Shown here: positions 44,582 to 57,847 of the stretch, one piece after another
Numbering within the stretch: position 1 is the first letter of the stretch
Layout: each line of letters opens with the position of its first letter
Made by a program: the position numbers and the translations under genes
Notes under the pieces: generated by a model
The model's input: the letters and a program-made list of their open reading frames with translations, nothing else
Database searches by the model: none
Told to the model about the DNA's origin: nothing
Assembly (NCBI GenBank): GCA_003971905.1
Contig: RSEE01000059.1
Location: forward strand, 1 to 64,000
Source: Moniliella sp. 'wahieum'
Taxonomy: Eukaryota; Basidiomycota; Moniliellomycetes; Moniliellales; Moniliellaceae
Reading direction: 5' to 3'
DNA length: 64,000 nucleotides

Positions 44582-47269
44582 GGTCTAGGCATGTAGTGGT
44601 AGAGGATGTGGATGAGGAGTTGAGGTCGCAAGGTAATGGAAGAACACCGAGGTAGCAAGATAACCCACTGTTGGTCGAGTTATTTATCAAAACTCTAAGC
44701 CAATTGTGCCGGCCATTGCAGAGAGAGTTGGCTTTTGCCCACAGCCTACGAGTAATCCTTACACTCAGTGTACTCAGTTCTTATCGTGACGCGTGACGCG
44801 TGACGCGTGACGGATCACGGTGATCGATCACGCGGAGCACGGACTGCCGCCCTCCGCCAAAACAACCCACAGTCAGTTGCAGAAACGACATGTGTAAGGG
44901 GGGCCCTTCTCCAGCCCCTTTCCGGCGGGTCCACTAATCAATGTTCAATGCAGTCGTGCAACCTGCTGGGTGTGTACGCTTGCAACCAATCCGGATGATC
45001 CCTCCCCGGGCCTCTCCGCACAACGTGTTCAACCACACGTTCAACGTTCATCATCGATCTCTACTCGCTGATCCCAGCTTCACTTGAGCACGTGTGATCG
45101 ACGCGCCGCCGGGTTTATTATATTCCGCCCGCGAAAGCCGAACGGCTGGGGCCTGTTGAGATCTCACGCTGAGGCCTGAAGGAGCCAGGGCTCAGGCTTC
45201 AGAGCGATCAGACGAACGTGACGTGGTTGGCATTGAGTAAGTGCACAATCGCTAACTTTCGGACAAAGCTTTGGCTTGCACTCCCAGCGACCAGCCCAGT
45301 CTAGTGAGATATCTCAGCCTGATCAGATCTTTGAGGATCTTGCCGATGTAATGCATTCAACACAGACCTTCGTCGTTGCGGGCCTTTGGACCTCTGTTGG
45401 GGAGATCTAGTGGGTCTCTCTCAGATTTTAACGTCTCATATCTTAGCTCCTCTCATATCTCACCAGTGAGGTGACAAGTCCTCATGGATGACCCCCTCAC
45501 CGTGCTGTTTCTATACAGAAAGAAGTTACCAGCGCCATGTGTCTCTGTCTGTTTCTGTGGAAGATCTTTGGAGTGGACTGGTAACTGGTAACTGTGGAAA
45601 TGATTATTGATGCAGATGATGCATGCATGGTGTGAATGAGTATGAAGTTGCATGTGGTACATGCTTGTTGGACGATATAAGGCGAACATGGGCACAACAT
45701 GAACTGGATGGCCTGCGATGATGTTGCTTTCGCTCATAGTATGTCTGCCCGGTTCAGGAGGAACAGATGCGGAATGCAAGCTGGTCACACCTTTTTGCCT
45801 GCGCCCCTCAACGAGTCAAAACCTTCAGGATGGGCATTGTCTGTAGCATGATGCATTCAACATCTTCGGCGTCGGCGCGCCCTTGTCCCCCATGGCATCT
45901 TGATATATCAACCTCGAATTCAATCAACTTATCAAAAAGCCCTCGGGAAGAAGCGAGAGCTGCTCCGTCGTCTCAAGACATAGAGGAGAATGGTCGAGGC
46001 CCAATGGCTGCGGATCTAGACGTGTTCTACACAGTCGCGAGACCCAAGTCAAATGGGTACATGAGAATGGTGGTCGTCGGGTTCGCAACCGTCCGACAGG
46101 TTGTGCGATATCCCAGTCCGATCCGTGCCGCCTCCATTGAAAAGAGCGCCCGTGGGAACTGTGGGAACACTACTTCGTACTTAGCTGTGATCGTGCCAGG
46201 AAGATCGCGGATGTGGGGCAAAGAAAGAGGATAATCGATAACCTCAACGGTCATCGCCCTCACCGCTCAGGTTAGCATGTGAACGTGTGAACGTGTGCGA
46301 ACGTTGCACACGTTGAACATTGAATATTGAGCTTGAACGTTGCACCCTCCTTTCGTGATTTGTAAGCGATGCGAGCAGATGTGACTTGCGGAACGTTCAA
46401 GTTCAACCGTGAAGGAGTGGAGGCCGAATGAACGTGAAAACTCCGCCCCAGTGGGAAAAAGAATGTTTGGTTTCCACAGAGGACCAAGTCAGTCGTCGGG
46501 TTAGCGTTCCTGTGGTCTTCTCAACCACCACCTTCACCAACTGGACTTTCCAACGTCCAACGCCAACTCGCCCGCATGGCCCTTAACATCTTTCTTCCAT
46601 TTCCTCTTATTTCTGGGCTTGGTTTACCTCACCCCGTGCGATGCGAGCCCTGCCGAGAGACACGTCACTGTTCACTAGTCACAGCAGCAACCCTTGCCAA
46701 TTCAGGACTCTGCAGCTATTCGGTGCGCAGATGGATCCGGGAAACGCAAGGAAGACCAACCGAGCCTCCTGTACGCATTATGCTGCCCTGTCGATTCCAG
46801 CGGGGGGGCATAAGAAAGGTCTGCCAACAACTTTTCTTCCCTCTCTCTTGCCAATGCATTCCTGCATCCCTCTTCAATCTGTAGATTCGTCTCGAGACGT
46901 CTTCTCTTCTACACTAGGCAGTAGACACTCCCCTTACCGTATGTTTGGTCTAGTCGATGCATCCCTCGAATGCACGGGGTTGCACTCTTTCCATCTAGAG
47001 CGTGAGGTTTCTAATGTTCCCCCTAGTGGGCGATTGTGAAGTAAAGTACAAAAATGCATCCCTTCCCCTCTGTCCCCCCTTCCACCTCCTTTGCCCACTC
47101 TCACACAGGTGGGCAACGAATACGAATGCGAACCGGTTGTTTATTCGGCCTGCTGGGCGAGAAGTTGGAGACAGCACGCAAAGTCGGCCAGACCCACTCT
47201 GCCCATTCGGATCTGTCAGCCTGATCTTGGTTCTGGGGTAACATGTAACAAGAGAGGCAACGCACAGGC
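44582..47269. other. 2.7-kb spacer, no supported gene
   Basis: Includes a (CGTGACG)n array at 44785-44813 and AACGTT-rich words near 46270-46340. Frames are short and unrecognised; the longest is 155 codons at 45767-46234 on plus. Confidence 0.5.
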
Positions 47270-48695
47270 TTACTGCCGAGACCATACCACTTCCCAGTAC
47301 CGTTCAGTGATGGCACTAGGGTCAAGCGGCTGGGCCTTCTCGGGAGGCAGAATCTCGGGGTTAGAAAGATCGTGGGATTGGGCGAGGCTGCTGCTTTCAG
47401 GGGCAGGAGACTCAGACGGCAGAGGGGCGGGGTGGGGTGGATCTTCCGTACCCCCATTATCTGGGACAGGGTCATTCGCATGAGGCGATTGCTTGGCCTG
47501 AGTTGGCTCATTCTCCTCGGCCTTCTGAGCGGCATCTGAGAGTTGAGCTGGTCCATCCGTATTGGCCGGCTCCTCCGTATTGGCCGGTTCCTCCGCCTTG
47601 GCCGGTTCCTCCGCCTTGGCCGGCTCCTCCGTCTGGGCCAGTTCCTCGGTCTGGGGCTTCGGGGCGACATTCGTAAGCTGGGCTGGGGCATCAACCTCTT
47701 CCGATTGCTGGGACTTGGTAGTCTTCGTATCGAGGGCATGGGGTGTGGAACCGTTAGATGCGTGGGCAGAAACGGGTTGGGAGGAGCCCAGTCCCGCACT
47801 CGACGAAGTCCCATCTGCAGCCACCGAAGCAGAGGGGACCAAGGAATCTGCAGCTTGTGAGTCTATCAGGTCGAGGGGAAGAGTCTCGGGCGCAGGGAGG
47901 ACATGAGCAAAGTGATGAGCAAACCACGAGCGCACCGATTCTTCAAATTGGTCCAAAAGGCTTCCTGTGGCAGTGGGCTCAAGGTGGGTGCCATCCTGTA
48001 CCTCGGTGGGGGGGTAGCGCTGCCAAGTGGGAGTGTGTCCACTTTGCTCACTGCGATGAGGACGGGTTTGTTGCGCAACGAGGGATCGGAGAGGATGCGT
48101 GCTGGAGCGAGCAAAGGAGCGGATAAGTTTGGGTGCAGAGTTAGGCCGGTGCTAGATGGTTCCAGGGGAGCGAGCGAGGGAAGAAGCGGAGGAGGGGGGC
48201 GGGGGGGGGACGTACCAAGTTGGGACCAAGTTTGCTCAGCCTCGGGAGAGGGGAGGAAAACGGGTTGATGCGGATGTGGACTGTGGGAAACCCAGAGCGA
48301 TCCATCAACCACAAAGACGAGTGCGTCTGCGTCGGGTAGTACCGAGGCCAGAGGGTGGGCAAGTCAGCGGACGCGCCCAAGTCCCAAAACTTGAGTTTGC
48401 CACGCCGCTTGGGCGGGGAGGCGAACCACCCGCGCTGTGCGGCGGCCGCTGCGGTGGCTGCGTGGACTTGGTCCATGAGTGATGGGGGTAGCGGCAGAGG
48501 CAGTGGGACCTCTGTCACGCTCTGTCCCAAGGTGGGTCGGAGAGAGTGGATGGGCAAGCCAGGTTTGCCCGCGACGGCGCGGTTGATGCTGGCCAGCAGA
48601 GCGCTTTTGCCCGCGCCAGCGCGACCAATGACGACTACCCGGTAGGGGTCGACGTGGGTCCATTCCTCGTACAGCCCACTGAAGAGGTGTAGCAT
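47270..48695 (-). CDS. Arf-related GTPase (ARFRP1/Arl3-like) with acidic C-terminal tail
   Basis: ARFRP1 and yeast Arl3 act at the trans-Golgi. The start MLHLFSGLYEEW matches the family's N-terminus. P-loop GRAGAGKS is at residues 24-31; then PTLGQSVTEV, FWDLGASADLPTLWPRYY (switch II), VFVVDGS and AVSKVD in place of NKQD. An intron (48102-48215, donor GTACGT) joins TWSQL to ARILSDPSLRNKP. Switch II reads WDLGAS instead of WDLGGQ, so the catalytic Gln is replaced. After the GTPase core comes about 200 residues of Ser/Pro/Glu-rich sequence containing four 18-bp repeats (EEPAKA/EEPANT), ending ERYWEVVWSRQ. A base is missing in a GGG near 48334 (frame change after RYYP), and the Met further upstream at 48866 is not needed. 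An SRP-receptor-beta-like assignment is less likely because of the N-terminus. Confidence 0.75.
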
Positions 48696-49514
48696 GCCAG
48701 GCAATGTAGGCCGCAGGGATGGCGGCGGACGGAGGGACGAGGCACGGGTGGAAGCAGAAGGTGGTGGTGGAGCCACATGTGGATAACATGCCTCGTGGCG
48801 GCGCCACCCCACCGGCCAGCATAAAGCGGGATGGCTGATGAGATCGACGGCTGATGCGCTAATCATCTAATCATTCAATTTCTCAGACCCTCACGCAGAG
48901 CCTCACCCGCACATGTCAAACGCCGAGCTTCAAGCTCCAAGCTTCAAAGTCAGTCAGTTTGGCTTGCCTGGCGAGCGGCCGCATAACCAAATTCGCACCT
49001 CCTACGCCTGGCCTCGCCCCCCGTCGTGCGTGTCTGGGAGGCTGCGCGATCCGCACCGCTTTCTTGCCGCAGTGCACCATGGGGACTACGAGCGGACGGG
49101 TCGGCGCAACAAGCACAACGCACAACGCTGTCATGATTATTTCTTACATTACATGGTCTCTGCCACACCCACATCCACTCCCACCCTCCCACTCTCTCGC
49201 ACGTGGGCAACCGCCAGTTCCTAGAGACAAGACAAGAGAGAGCATGTGGGCAACCGCCAGTTCCTAAGACAAGAGAGAAATCCGATTCGTTGTGGCGCAG
49301 AGCCAGCGTAGGTAGATGTAGATGTAGATGCAAGGGAGACAGAAGAGAGAAGAACGACGAGACGAGAGCAGCAAGGTAACTGGTAAACTGGAGCAAAACC
49401 CCAAGGCCTAGTGTGTCCTCACGTGGTGAGGGTTGAACTTCAACGTTGAACGTTGAGTGCTGAACGTTGAACGTTGAGTTTGCTCGTGTTTGCGTGTGCG
49501 TCTCGGTGGTTCAA
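48696..49514. other. Spacer between two minus-strand genes
   Basis: Contains AAGCTCCAAGCTTC words (about 48925-48945), two copies of CATGTGGGCAACCGCCAGTTCCTA-like sequence (about 49200-49266) and a GTTGAAC heptamer array (49440-49478). No gene. Confidence 0.5.
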
Positions 49515-52500
49515 TCAGTCGTGTCCGACGACAAAGAGCAAGTCGCCCGCGGAGACCGAGTCGCCAGCCTCGACGACGATACGTTTGACCTTTCCCGATA
49601 CGGGGGAGGAAACGACGGTTTCCATCTTCATTGCGCTCAGGACGGCGAGGGGGTCACCTGCCTTGACCTGGTGCCCTTCTTGTGCGCGGACTTCGACCAC
49701 GACGGCAGCCAAGGGCGATCCTACTTCGCCTGGTTCGCCCGCGCGTGCACGTTCGCGATGCACCGTCTCTACGGCCGCGCTCTTGTCCTCGACAATGATG
49801 GAGCGAGGTTCTGCGTTCAGCTCAAAGAAGACTTCGCGAGTGCCCTTGTCTGGGTTGACGGCGCCGACAGCGAGAAGCTTGATGATGAGCAACTTGCCAC
49901 GGTCAATGTACGCGTGAATTTCCTCGCCAACGGGGGCCTTGCTAAGGAAGTAGCGCGTGGGCATGTGGGAAAGGTCACCATACTTGTCCAAAAACGCATA
50001 GAACTCTTCAAACACCTTGGGGTACATGGCGTACTAATCGCATCCGCTGTGGTGATCGTCTTGCCATACTTCTTGGTCAAGTCCTTCTTGATCTGGCGCA
50101 GGTCGACAGGCGCCATCGTAGCGCCTGGACGCCCTTCGATCTTGGGCTTACCACGCAAGATCTTGGTCCGAAGGGGCTCAGGGAACCCACCGGGGGGCGT
50201 ACCGAGGTAGCCTTGGAAGTACTCAATCACCGAGCTGGGGAAGTCGAGCTTGTCAGCCCGGGCCTCGACCTCGTCTTGGGTCAACTTGTTGGCCACCAGG
50301 AACTGAGCAAAGTCACCGACGACCTTGGACGACGGCGTGACCTTGACAATGTCACCGCAGAGCTTGTTGGCCACAATGTAGGCCTTCTTGATCTCGCTCC
50401 ATTGGCTGCCCAGGCCGAGGGACATGGACTGGAACATGAGGTTGGTGTACTGACCGCCGGGCATCTCGTGGTCAAACACGGACGAATCCGAAGCCTTCAC
50501 TTCCTGCTCAAAGCACTGGTACAGTTGGCGCACCGAAGTCCAGTACAGGTTGAGCGCCATGATGTCTTCGTGACGAATACCAGGGCCAAGACCGGTCTGT
50601 TCCAGCGCAGCGACCAGCGCGCCCATCGAAGGCTGCGACGTAAGGCCCGACATGGAGTCAATCGCAACGTCCACCACGTCGGCACCCGCCTCGGCGGCAG
50701 CAAGCATCGAGCTCAGCGCAATGCCCGCCGTGTCATGCGAGTGCACGTGGATGGGCAAGTCGGGGTACTTTTTGCGAATGGTGCCAATGAGCAACCGGGC
50801 CGCGGCTGGCTTGAGCAACCCAGCCATGTCCTTGACACCGAGAATGTGGATGCCCGTCTTGACCAATTCGTCAACGAGGTGCATGTAGTAGTCCAGCGTG
50901 TACTTGGGGTGCGCCTTGGGGTTGGCCACATCACCCGTGTAGCACACTGTGCCTTCCGCCACACCGCCCGCCTTCTTGGCCGCGTCAATGCCCAGGCGCA
51001 GACTGCCGAGGTCGTTGAGCGAGTCAAAGACACGGAAAATATCCAGCCCATTCTCAACTGCCTTCTTGCTAAACTCGTAGATCAAGTTGTCCGGGTAAGA
51101 CGTGTAGCCCACCGCGTTGGCACCACGAACAAGTGCCTGGAAAGGGATGTTGGGCACGAGCTTACGCAGCTTGCGCAACCGCTCCCACGGGTCTTCGTAC
51201 AAGAAGCGCATGGCCACATCAAATGTAGCGCCACCCCAGCATTCGAGAGAGAATGCGTTCTTCAACGCATACGAAGTCGTCTTGGCAATGTTGGTCATCT
51301 CAATCGTCCGCAAACGCGTGGCCAGCAGCGACTGGTGAGCATCACGCCATGTGGTATCCATAATCAGAGTACCCTTGTAGGCGCACTGCCTTGGCAAACG
51401 CCTCGGGTCCTTCGTGGAGAAGGATGGAACGCCATCCTTCTTGGCACGGCACAGCCGTGTCAATGGTCTGCGTCGGGTCATCCGGGTTGGTCAGGGTCGG
51501 GATCTCGATCTCCTTCTTGAGTCCTGGCTCGCCCATCTGGCCCTGGATGGAGGTCCCGTTGACCGCCATGTCACCAAGGTAAGCTAGAAGCTTCTGCGCC
51601 CGGTTCTGGCTCTGGACCAGGTTGAAGAGCTCGGGCGTGTCGTCGATCATTGTCGTCCAGGTGTTGGCCGAGGCAAAGGCATCGTGTGTGATGAGACGAA
51701 CAAGGAAAGGGATGTTTGTCTTGACGCCCCGGATACGGAACTCAACAAGCGCACGCAGCATCTTGCGCCGGGTCACCTCATACGTCGCTCCACGGCAAGT
51801 CACCTTGACCAAAAGCGAGTCGTAGTGGGGCGTGATCTGCGCACCGGCAAATCCGCTCGAGGCATCGAGGCGCACACCATTGCCACCGGCCGAACGGTAG
51901 ACTTCGATCTTGCCCGTATCCGGCTGGAAGTTCTGGGTCGGGTCCTCGGTGGTGATACGGCACTGAATGGCCGAGCCACGCTTCTGGATGGTCTGCTGGG
52001 TCAGACCCAGGTCGTCCAGAGTCGCACCGGCTGCGATTTGGATTTGGGCGCCGACAATGTCAATGCCCGTGATCTCTTCAGTGATGGTGTGTTCAACCTG
52101 AAGACGCGGGTTGATCTCGATAAAGTAGTGGCGGTTCTGCTGGTCGACCAAGAACTCGGCTGTACCAGCGTTGCGGTAGCCTGCCGTCTTGGCCAGCTTG
52201 ACAGCATCTGTCAGGATGGCCTGGCGGACCTTCTCGTGCAGGTTGGAGGCTGGGGCCACCTCCACCACCTTCTGATGCCGGCGCTGGACTGAACAGTCGC
52301 GCTCAAACAAGTGCACCACATTGCCCTCGCCATCAGCGAGGAGTTGCACTTCAATGTGGCGCGGGTGGTCAAGGAAGCGCTCAATGAACACAGTCGGGTC
52401 GCCAAACGCCGACTTGGCCTCCGACTTGGCCATGGAGAAAGCCTGTTCAAATTCATCCGCGCTGCGCACCACACGCATACCACGACCGCCACCGCCAAAG

Positions 52501-53177
52501 GCGGCCTTGATGATGACAGGGAAGCCCGCCTCCTTGATGAACGCCTTGGCCTCCTCGAAACTCTCGATCGGGCCAGGGGTACCGGGAACAATTGACACCC
52601 CAGCTCGGCGGTAGGTCACGAGCCTTGACCTTGTCGCCCAGCCCATCGATCGTCTCGGGACGCGGGCCGATAAAGGCAATGCCGGCAGCTTCGACCTTGC
52701 GCGCAAACTCGGCGTTCTCGGAGAGGAAGCCGTACCCCGGGCTGGAAGAAGAAAGAGGTTAGCCCTATGCGACAGTCCATAGAGCGTCGGGGGGGAAGGG
52801 GAACATACTGGATCATGTCTACGCCGTGATCGAGAGCAATGCGGATAATGTCGTCGATGGCCAAGTAGGCACCGACGGCGGACAGGCCGCACCGACCTGG
52901 TACGCCTCGTCGGCCTTCCAGCGGTGGGCGGACATGCGGTCCTCGTTGGAGTAGATGGCGACGGTGGACATGGCAAACTCGTGGGCGGTGCGGAAGACGC
53001 GGATGGCGATCTCGCCGCGGTTGGCCACCATGAGCTTGCGCAGCGGCTCGCCATCGTCGGCGCCGCCCATGTTCTGGCGGATCTTGGCGAGGGTGGGGAT
53101 GGCATGTCCGGTGAGGACGCTGGGCGTGGCGGGACGCTGACGAAGGGGTCGACGACGGAGGGGTTGTGCTCAGCCAT
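49515..53177 (-). CDS. PYC: Pyruvate carboxylase
   Basis: Carboxylates pyruvate to oxaloacetate using biotin and ATP (cytosolic in yeasts); anaplerosis. Start [16 protein letters not shown] at 53177; spliced length about 1,198 residues, the family size. Biotin carboxylase: [16 protein letters not shown], the ATP-grasp loop [13 protein letters not shown], the [10 protein letters not shown] stretch and [10 protein letters not shown]. Carboxyltransferase: [26 protein letters not shown]-terminal biotinyl domain: SAMKMET, with the biotinylated Lys 37 residues from the end (GHD). One intron (52742-52808, donor GTATGT) restores [16 protein letters not shown] across the junction. Small indels break the frame near 53120, 52886, 52600-52612 (two compensating), 51382 and 50033, each between perfectly conserved residues. 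No internal substitutions look inactivating. Confidence 0.96.
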
Positions 53178-56100
53178 CGTCGGCGCAGATCGGGGTGGTG
53201 GGGGGAGGGCGAGGAGCGTGGCCGAGGCGAAGAAAAGCAAGCGAGGAGCACAACCACACAGACAGACGCTGCCCCGTGCGCAGCCGCCCTTGCCCCGGCC
53301 GCACGGCGCCAGCCAGCGCCCCGTGCATGCGCTGCCCAGCGCCCTGGCTGCCCCGCTGCCCAGCCGCCCAGCCGGGCCGCGCCCCCCCGTGCTGCCGGTG
53401 GCTCGTGCCACGCGCGGCCGCCCGCACCGCGCCGCTCTCCCCGCACCGCGGGCTGCACACAGGCGCCCGGCCGGACGAGCCAGCCTGGCCAGGCCCCAGG
53501 AGCCTTAGCGCTGCGGCCGGGGCCCGCGGGCGCGTCGACGCACTGCGCCACGCACTGGCGCCGTGCGGCCGCTGCAGGGCACGCACGGGGGGAGCACGAA
53601 GCGAGCGTGCTTCCACACTGGTGCCGAGCCCTGCTGGGATTGATGCGAAATGGTGGGTGATCGAGTGGTCGCCCAGCACGGCAGCTGCCCCGGCGGCGGC
53701 GTTGGATGATCGATCAGCGCTTGTCGTCCCACAGAAAGCGGCGGCCCCGTCGGCTGCGTTCCCACCGCCTCCGTCCCCCTCAGGCCACCCCACTCCCGAC
53801 TCACGCGCCGCGCCTCCGCCTCCCCTCCGCTCCGCCTCGCGCCCCAGCGCACCCGCGGCTCCAGCCTTCGCAGCCTCCCTAGGATGGGGCAGGATCAATC
53901 TCCATGATCGATCGCTGGATTCTGACGGGTGCGCTCCACCCTCTCCTCGCTTTTTCTCACGCCCAGCCTCCGTCCCACTCCGTCTGAGTACTCAGTATCA
54001 TTCTTCCCTGACCGCCTGACCCTGGCCATCTCACCCGTTACCTTTTCTTCCCACCGCGGCCGGCAAACACGACTCAAGATTCACAAGGTTATGTATTTCG
54101 CAACAACTCAACAGTGGGCATGCGGGGCCCCATCGCTATCATTGATCATCGATCATAGCACTCTCTTTGCGTTTTCGTTCCCACGCACGTTCCGATAACA
54201 TGATTTCTTTTGTCACAAGAAAGAACAACGCATTGTCTTCTTGTACTGACCAAGGCCAGGAATATTGAATGCAGGACAGACAGGGCCTGCTGCCTAGACA
54301 GACCGCGGGTTGGGCGGGTTAATCAGCATTAATAAGCGTTTCGGTAGCTTCGTTTCACGCCAACCTGCGCGTGTCGCAGTGGGCGAGGCGGGGATCGGGA
54401 ACACTTGCATCACTATCCTGACTAATATAGCATTGGCATCGCATGAACAACGGGAGCTTGGGACAAAATCATTATACAGGCTGGCCGCTTATCGAAGACT
54501 GTGATTTGACAGTGGCAGAAGAAGAGATCAGATGTCACATGTCATGTAAAGGACAAAGGTATATGCAGGCCTGCATTGGATCTGTATCTTAAGAAAGACC
54601 GTTTTGGTGGCACGTCCCAACGATCTCGTGCTCACCAGCATCTCGGCCGCGGGCATATCTGTTGCTGTCGAGTTTCAAAGTCCATCAGAATCCATAATCC
54701 TTGTCACAGTCGGGGTTAAGGCGAGGGAGACCACAGAGTCGAGACTAGGTCAAGGAGGGGATGTAGCAATCGTTCGTGGGGAAAAAGCAAGAGCAGAGGA
54801 CATGGTGCAAAGCGGAAGAACAGGGAAGGAGCGAGACACTTGGGAGAAGAAATGGGAAATGGGAGCGAGATCAGCCAAACTATCAAGACAATCCTCTTCA
54901 TATGCTTCCAGCTACACATTGAAGTGCCTCGTTTTGTTCCAGTGACAAGTGACCAGTGAGTAGTGAGTAGTAACTAGTAACAGGTCGGGGGTACCGGTTA
55001 TCTCATGTCGCCCTCGACCTCATTGACCTCTTCCTCATTACTGATTTCCACCAAACGTCCTCCAGGTTCAGAGACTCCAGAGCCAAATACATTAGTCCTG
55101 CCGGAACCGGTGCACACGCAAACCTCCTTACATTACCACGCAAGTCATTGTACCAATAGTAAGTGTGCCTCCTCGTCTCGCCCCTTGTCTCGCTCTCTAC
55201 TAGCCCGTTCGGAGAGACCCGTCTCCGCTCTTCTGGTTCCCAGCTCGTGGTCCGACACCTTTTCGTATCCGTCTTGCATGGTGACATATATAATACCTTT
55301 GCAGTGTCATAGGCAGGTGGGCAAGCTGTCTCTGGGGGCGTGCGTGCCTCTGTTGTGTATACTTGGCGTTCTTATTTCAACAGCACCATAACAAAACCCA
55401 AGGCCCAGCATCTTCTCCCCAAGAGGGCGAGAGGGGAAAAGGCGGCCTTCAGGGGGCGGGGACCGCATCTCGATGGATGCCACCTTTTGGTATGCACATT
55501 TCATTGTAGCTGCTCCCTGCGGCCGTCTCCGAATCTCTCAAAGTATGGGGGTATTGCTCACCACAATGCATCCCTGTGATCGAACCGACGCCTCCGGTCC
55601 TATTACACGGTACTAACATAAATAGCCCGTATATGATAGTTTCTTGCATGTATCCTATCCACGTTGTGTTTTCTCTATATCTTTTTCGAGCCGTCGGTTC
55701 GTATCTATTGCGGCAGGTGTGCACAACTCATTTCTAAAAGAGAGGTCATCATGTTGATTCCACAATTCAATGCTCCGCCTCATCGCCAACTCTCTCTTCA
55801 CCCCACATCGACACCTCAACCCTCAACAGCCTTGTTCCATATCGATCACGTTTCAATCAAAACGTGTCCATTCAATCTAATCCTCGACTTGACCTCGCTA
55901 CGGCAGTCAATGTGCTTATTAAGGGGGTATATTGATGGTTAATGTATTGCACGCAGCCTTTCAAGAATGGGATATGATCGCCCCAAAAAATGTATAACTA
56001 GAGAAGAATCATGTAACGCATAACGCGTAATGCGAAACAGCCAGTCGCAGGCCGAGGGGGGGTCCTCTATGCCGCCGTTACAAGTAGCCTCAGTATCCGA

Positions 56101-56342
56101 ATGCCTACTGCGGCCCCGTCCCCCAGTGCCCCAGTGCCCCAGTCCCCGCACGTGCGACGCCTAACTTCAACTTTCAGCGCCACGTGCAATTCCGCCGAGG
56201 GAAGAATCGCTTCCGCCCCCGCGGGCAAGAATCCCAGGCGAAGCTGGCCCGAGGGTGCGTTGAGGGGGTGTTGAGGGTGTGCGTCCCGTCCCACCTTCCC
56301 ACCATCCCCCCTTCCCACCACCTGCCTTGATTCTTCTGCGCC
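53178..56342. other. 3.2-kb spacer upstream of pyruvate carboxylase
   Basis: 53.2-53.9 kb is extremely GC-rich and gives long frames on both strands that are compositional. It should include the divergent flank and promoter of pyruvate carboxylase. 54.0-56.3 kb is mixed unique DNA with short frames, a GTGAGTA heptamer patch (about 54944-54975) and a (CCCAGTG)n patch (56121-56144). Confidence 0.5.
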
Positions 56343-56965
56343 ATGGCCGCCGACGCTCCATCGCCGGCGCCGCCGTCTGCCACCGCGACCACGCGGTGGG
56401 CACTTCGTCTCTTGCCGAAGGCACCAAGGCGTTCGAGGAGGACTTGCGCGGGAGCGGCTACTTCAAGCGGCTGCCTATCCGGCCGAGGAGATGCCCTCGT
56501 GCCTGAGCGAGTTTGACAAGTGGGCTACGTGCTGGGCGCCATTCAAGCAAGTTAACCGCGTTTACCGTTACGGCAGCATCTTTGGTTGTGAAAAGTGTAC
56601 GACGACTGGAAGCGGTGTCTGTCCTTCAAACACTTGCCTATCGAGCAACGGTACCCCCTGGATTGATCACGCGCGCGCGATGTGCTTCAACAGCGCGAGC
56701 AAGGGTCGTCGGAAGATGTGTGGGAGTCTCGCTCTGGGCCTCTGGTTGACCCAGATTACATGCCCGGATCCAAAGGAACTGTTGGACCCACTGGCGGAAG
56801 CATAACAGGACGCCATGTACGTGTCTTCCCTCCCTTTTCTTGCCCTTCTTCCCCATCGTGATGAAGACACAGATAATCCATTCCCTGATCAAGTGGGAGG
56901 ACGCCGCGCGGAGGAGATGGGTCTTTGGCCCTTACCTTTCCGCACCGCGGCTGCTGGAGTGCTAG
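56343..56965 (+). CDS. DUF3128 family protein (Emi1-like)
   Basis: Yeast Emi1 is a small protein linked to early meiotic gene induction and respiration; the molecular role is not established. ATG at 56343. The conserved core reads SCLSEFDKWATCWAPFKQ, VYRYGSIFGCEK, then, one frame over, YDDWKRCLSFKHLPIEQRYP. The paired cysteines (C-x9-C before the loop, C-x8-C after it) suggest disulphides of CHCH type. Another frame continues EQGSSEDVWESRSGPLVDPDY. A 56-bp intron (56817-56872, donor GTACGT) can lead to LIKWEDAARRRWVFGPYL and a TAG at 56963. Two frame changes fall within about 100 bp of the core, and all three pieces are conserved in sequence, so indel error is more likely than decay. Confidence 0.7.
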
Positions 56966-57847
56966 GCAACTCAGGGTCGTCAGGCCCAGGCGGCTCCTTG
57001 CTCGGCTTGTTTCCCCCGTGGGGGTGGCAGGTAGGCAGGTGTGAGCCACCAGGGCCTTGTATGGCACTGTGGGTTGCTGGCCAATCCAGTGGCTGCGGCA
57101 TGCAGTTCCTCCCCTGTGTGACGCGACCATCTTTCTCTGATTCTTTGCTCCGTCCCCTGCTGGTAGCCAATGTGAAGTAAGTACTAACGAGTGACGTTGA
57201 TGATGTTCAGGCTGCGATGCATCTGTTGCCACGTGTCCGATACCAGGCCTCTTCGCGCCTCACTTGCTTGAGGGGGTTGCTACAGCCAAAACTTGTACTC
57301 TATTCAATAATCATGCACCGTATCGTTTGGCATCGTACCGTATGGAATAGGCCCCACAGACCAGGCAGTTATAGGAAGACTAACGAGTGAGTAGTCATGC
57401 TCGGCATGGTTTTCAATTGAGTTCGCTTCAGTTCTCCACTGATCGGTTTGCCAAGTCCTATGTGTGCGGCGCGGCAACCATTTTGAGAGGACAAACAATG
57501 GTCTTGCTGCCTGTCTGCTTGGTCGGGGACTGGGCCCTACTCCTTTCTCTGCCCCCCCCCCGATGGTATTCTCTGGGGATCGGCATCAAGCATGCTCCGC
57601 TCGCAGGGAGAAACAGGTTGTACATGGCCGGTATAGGAAAAGGATGCATCGCAGAGAGCGGCGCCTATTTGAGCAACTTAACTTCACCTTCGAATAACAC
57701 CACGAAGTAGGGGGTGGGTGGGGACACAGATGTGCGCATGTGTACGCAAGGATCGACGTCCTTTCGGTCTTATGTCTTTCCTATACTAGCCTCACCAATC
57801 ATCCTTGCAGCTGGAGAGAGGTGATGAGCCAATAACAAGCGTGCATG
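56966..57847. other. Spacer, no supported gene
   Basis: Only short frames on both strands without recognisable motifs. Confidence 0.45.

Noticed and set aside
50213-51520. 435-codon plus-strand frame opposite pyruvate carboxylase
   Set aside because: It is antisense to highly conserved carboxyltransferase sequence, with composition expected of a shadow frame and no motif of its own.
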